Origin: Gammaproteobacteria bacterium
GTDB taxonomy: Bacteria; Pseudomonadota; Gammaproteobacteria; Pseudomonadales; Azotimanducaceae
DNA length: 15,740 bases
Assembly: GCA_002715785.1 (NCBI GenBank)
Contig: PBAA01000012.1
Span: 21,822 to 37,561, forward strand
Direction of reading: 5' to 3'
Shown: positions 15,200 to 15,740 of the stretch, piece by piece
Layout of the letters: each line of letters opens with the position of its first letter
Position numbering within the stretch: the stretch's first letter is position 1
Made by a program: the position numbers and the translations under genes
Notes under the pieces: model-generated
Databases searched by the model: none
What the model saw: the letters and a program-made list of their open reading frames with translations, nothing else
What the model was told of the DNA's origin: nothing

Positions 15200-15740
15200 A
15201 GAAGTTGGTATGCACGGGAGGTGGCAGTGCTGGCCACGTTATTCCGACGCTGCCGATCATGGAGTATTTGATCGCTCGGAGTTGGCAAGTCGTGTATGTC
15301 GGATCGACGAGTGGCCTAGAGGAGAGACTCGTAAAGCCCCTTGACGTCACGTTTCACTCGATCATGACGGGGAAGCTCCGCCGCTATTGGTCGATGGACA
15401 ATCTGGTTGATTTTTTTCGCGTTCCAATTGGCGTAGCTCAAGCTATACGCATTTTGCGAAAAGAGAGCCCTGATGTTGTTTTTTCGAAGGGCGGGTACGT
15501 TGCGTTTCCAATTGTTTTTGCTGCCTGGCTTTGCCGGGTCCCGGTAGTTGCGCACGAATCTGATGTCTCACCGGGATTAGCCAATCGCCTGTGTTTTAGG
15601 TTCGTCAATTCTTTGTGCGTCAATTTTGGTTCGATTCGTGCACCTGTTCCCCGGTTAGTCGTTACCGGAACACCGATGCGTAGAGCTTTGTTGGAAGGCA
15701 ACGCCGAAAGGGGTCGAGAACGCTTAGGTTTCCAACAGAA
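15196..15740 (+). CDS. murG: MurG-like UDP-GlcNAc glycosyltransferase, 5' part (runs off window)
   Basis: N-terminal 181 codons of a GT28-family glycosyltransferase; the gene continues past the window edge. MurG adds GlcNAc from UDP-GlcNAc to lipid I to make lipid II at the inner face of the membrane. Visible motifs are the glycine-rich loop CTGGGSAGHV (6-15), VYVGSTSGLE (33-42), GKLRRYWSMDN (59-69), FSKGGYVAFP (96-105) and HESDVSPGLAN (120-130). The last motif and GKLRRY match the Staphylococcus-type MurG form rather than the HEQN form usual in proteobacteria. The only possible start in frame is TTG at 15196, because a stop lies just upstream and the glycine-rich loop begins six residues in. 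That TTG overlaps the hda stop (TTGA), indicating translational coupling. It could be a true MurG or a paralogue with another lipid acceptor; the C-terminal UDP-GlcNAc domain is not in view. Confidence 0.85.
   Translation, partial: MKKLVCTGGGSAGHVIPTLPIMEYLIARSWQVVYVGSTSGLEERLVKPLDVTFHSIMTGKLRRYWSMDNLVDFFRVPIGVAQAIRILRKESPDVVFSKGGYVAFPIVFAAWLCRVPVVAHESDVSPGLANRLCFRFVNSLCVNFGSIRAPVPRLVVTGTPMRRALLEGNAERGRERLGFQQ

Noticed and set aside
1..15740. Search by eye for tRNA genes, CRISPR repeats, insertion sequences, phage genes, toxin-antitoxin pairs or defence systems
   Set aside because: All space is taken by conserved housekeeping genes with short gaps. No direct repeats, terminal inverted repeats or transposase motifs were seen.

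Overview
This window reads as ordinary chromosome from a gammaproteobacterium, densely packed and roughly half G+C by eye. The taxonomic signal is the gene set itself: a CGFS monothiol glutaredoxin (GrxD), RNase T, endonuclease III, a MetG with the C-terminal EMAP-type domain, an ApbC/Mrp scaffold overlapping a 188-residue Dcd, and a purM / DUF2066 / CDP-alcohol phosphatidyltransferase / Hda block. From memory, many of these genes (dcd, apbC, metG, nth, argG, rnt, grxD, argF, glpK) lie in the same broad chromosomal region in Pseudomonas, but with many more genes between them. The window therefore looks like a condensed version of that region, which fits a compact, possibly marine, genome. The genus cannot be told from here.

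Layout. Positions 10-1494 hold glycerol kinase (glpK, +). Converging on it is a minus-strand arginine unit, argD (3643-2465) followed by argF (2435-1536). Upstream of argD is a PatB/MalY-type PLP enzyme (4869-3721, minus). The short patB-argD gap holds a candidate promoter and a perfect 8-bp hairpin ahead of argD's strong ribosome binding site. grxD (4937-5281, +) is divergent from patB and convergent with rnt (5893-5294, minus). argG (6048-7259, +) is divergent from rnt and convergent with nth (minus). metG (10041-8062, minus) lies upstream of nth. Across a roughly 100-bp divergent control region comes apbC (10146-11183, +), which overlaps dcd (11180-11746) by 4 bp. purM (minus) converges on dcd.

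The right end (12882-15740, +) is a tight four-gene run: a secreted DUF2066 protein, a membrane CDP-alcohol phosphatidyltransferase, the replication regulator Hda, and the first 181 codons of a MurG-like glycosyltransferase that leaves the window. Junctions in this run are GTGA overlap, 18 bp, and TTGA overlap, so it is very likely one transcript.

How the genes work together: argD, argF and argG supply three steps of arginine biosynthesis. apbC and grxD serve Fe-S cluster trafficking, and nth is an Fe-S protein. dcd and purM serve nucleotide synthesis. The right-hand run joins envelope or lipid functions to DnaA control. No tRNA, rRNA, CRISPR, insertion sequence, phage gene or defence system is visible, and no gap without a gene exceeds about 155 bp. 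I found no clearly novel system. The most unusual items are the MurG-like gene of the 'HESD' type coupled to hda, and the structured leader of argD.
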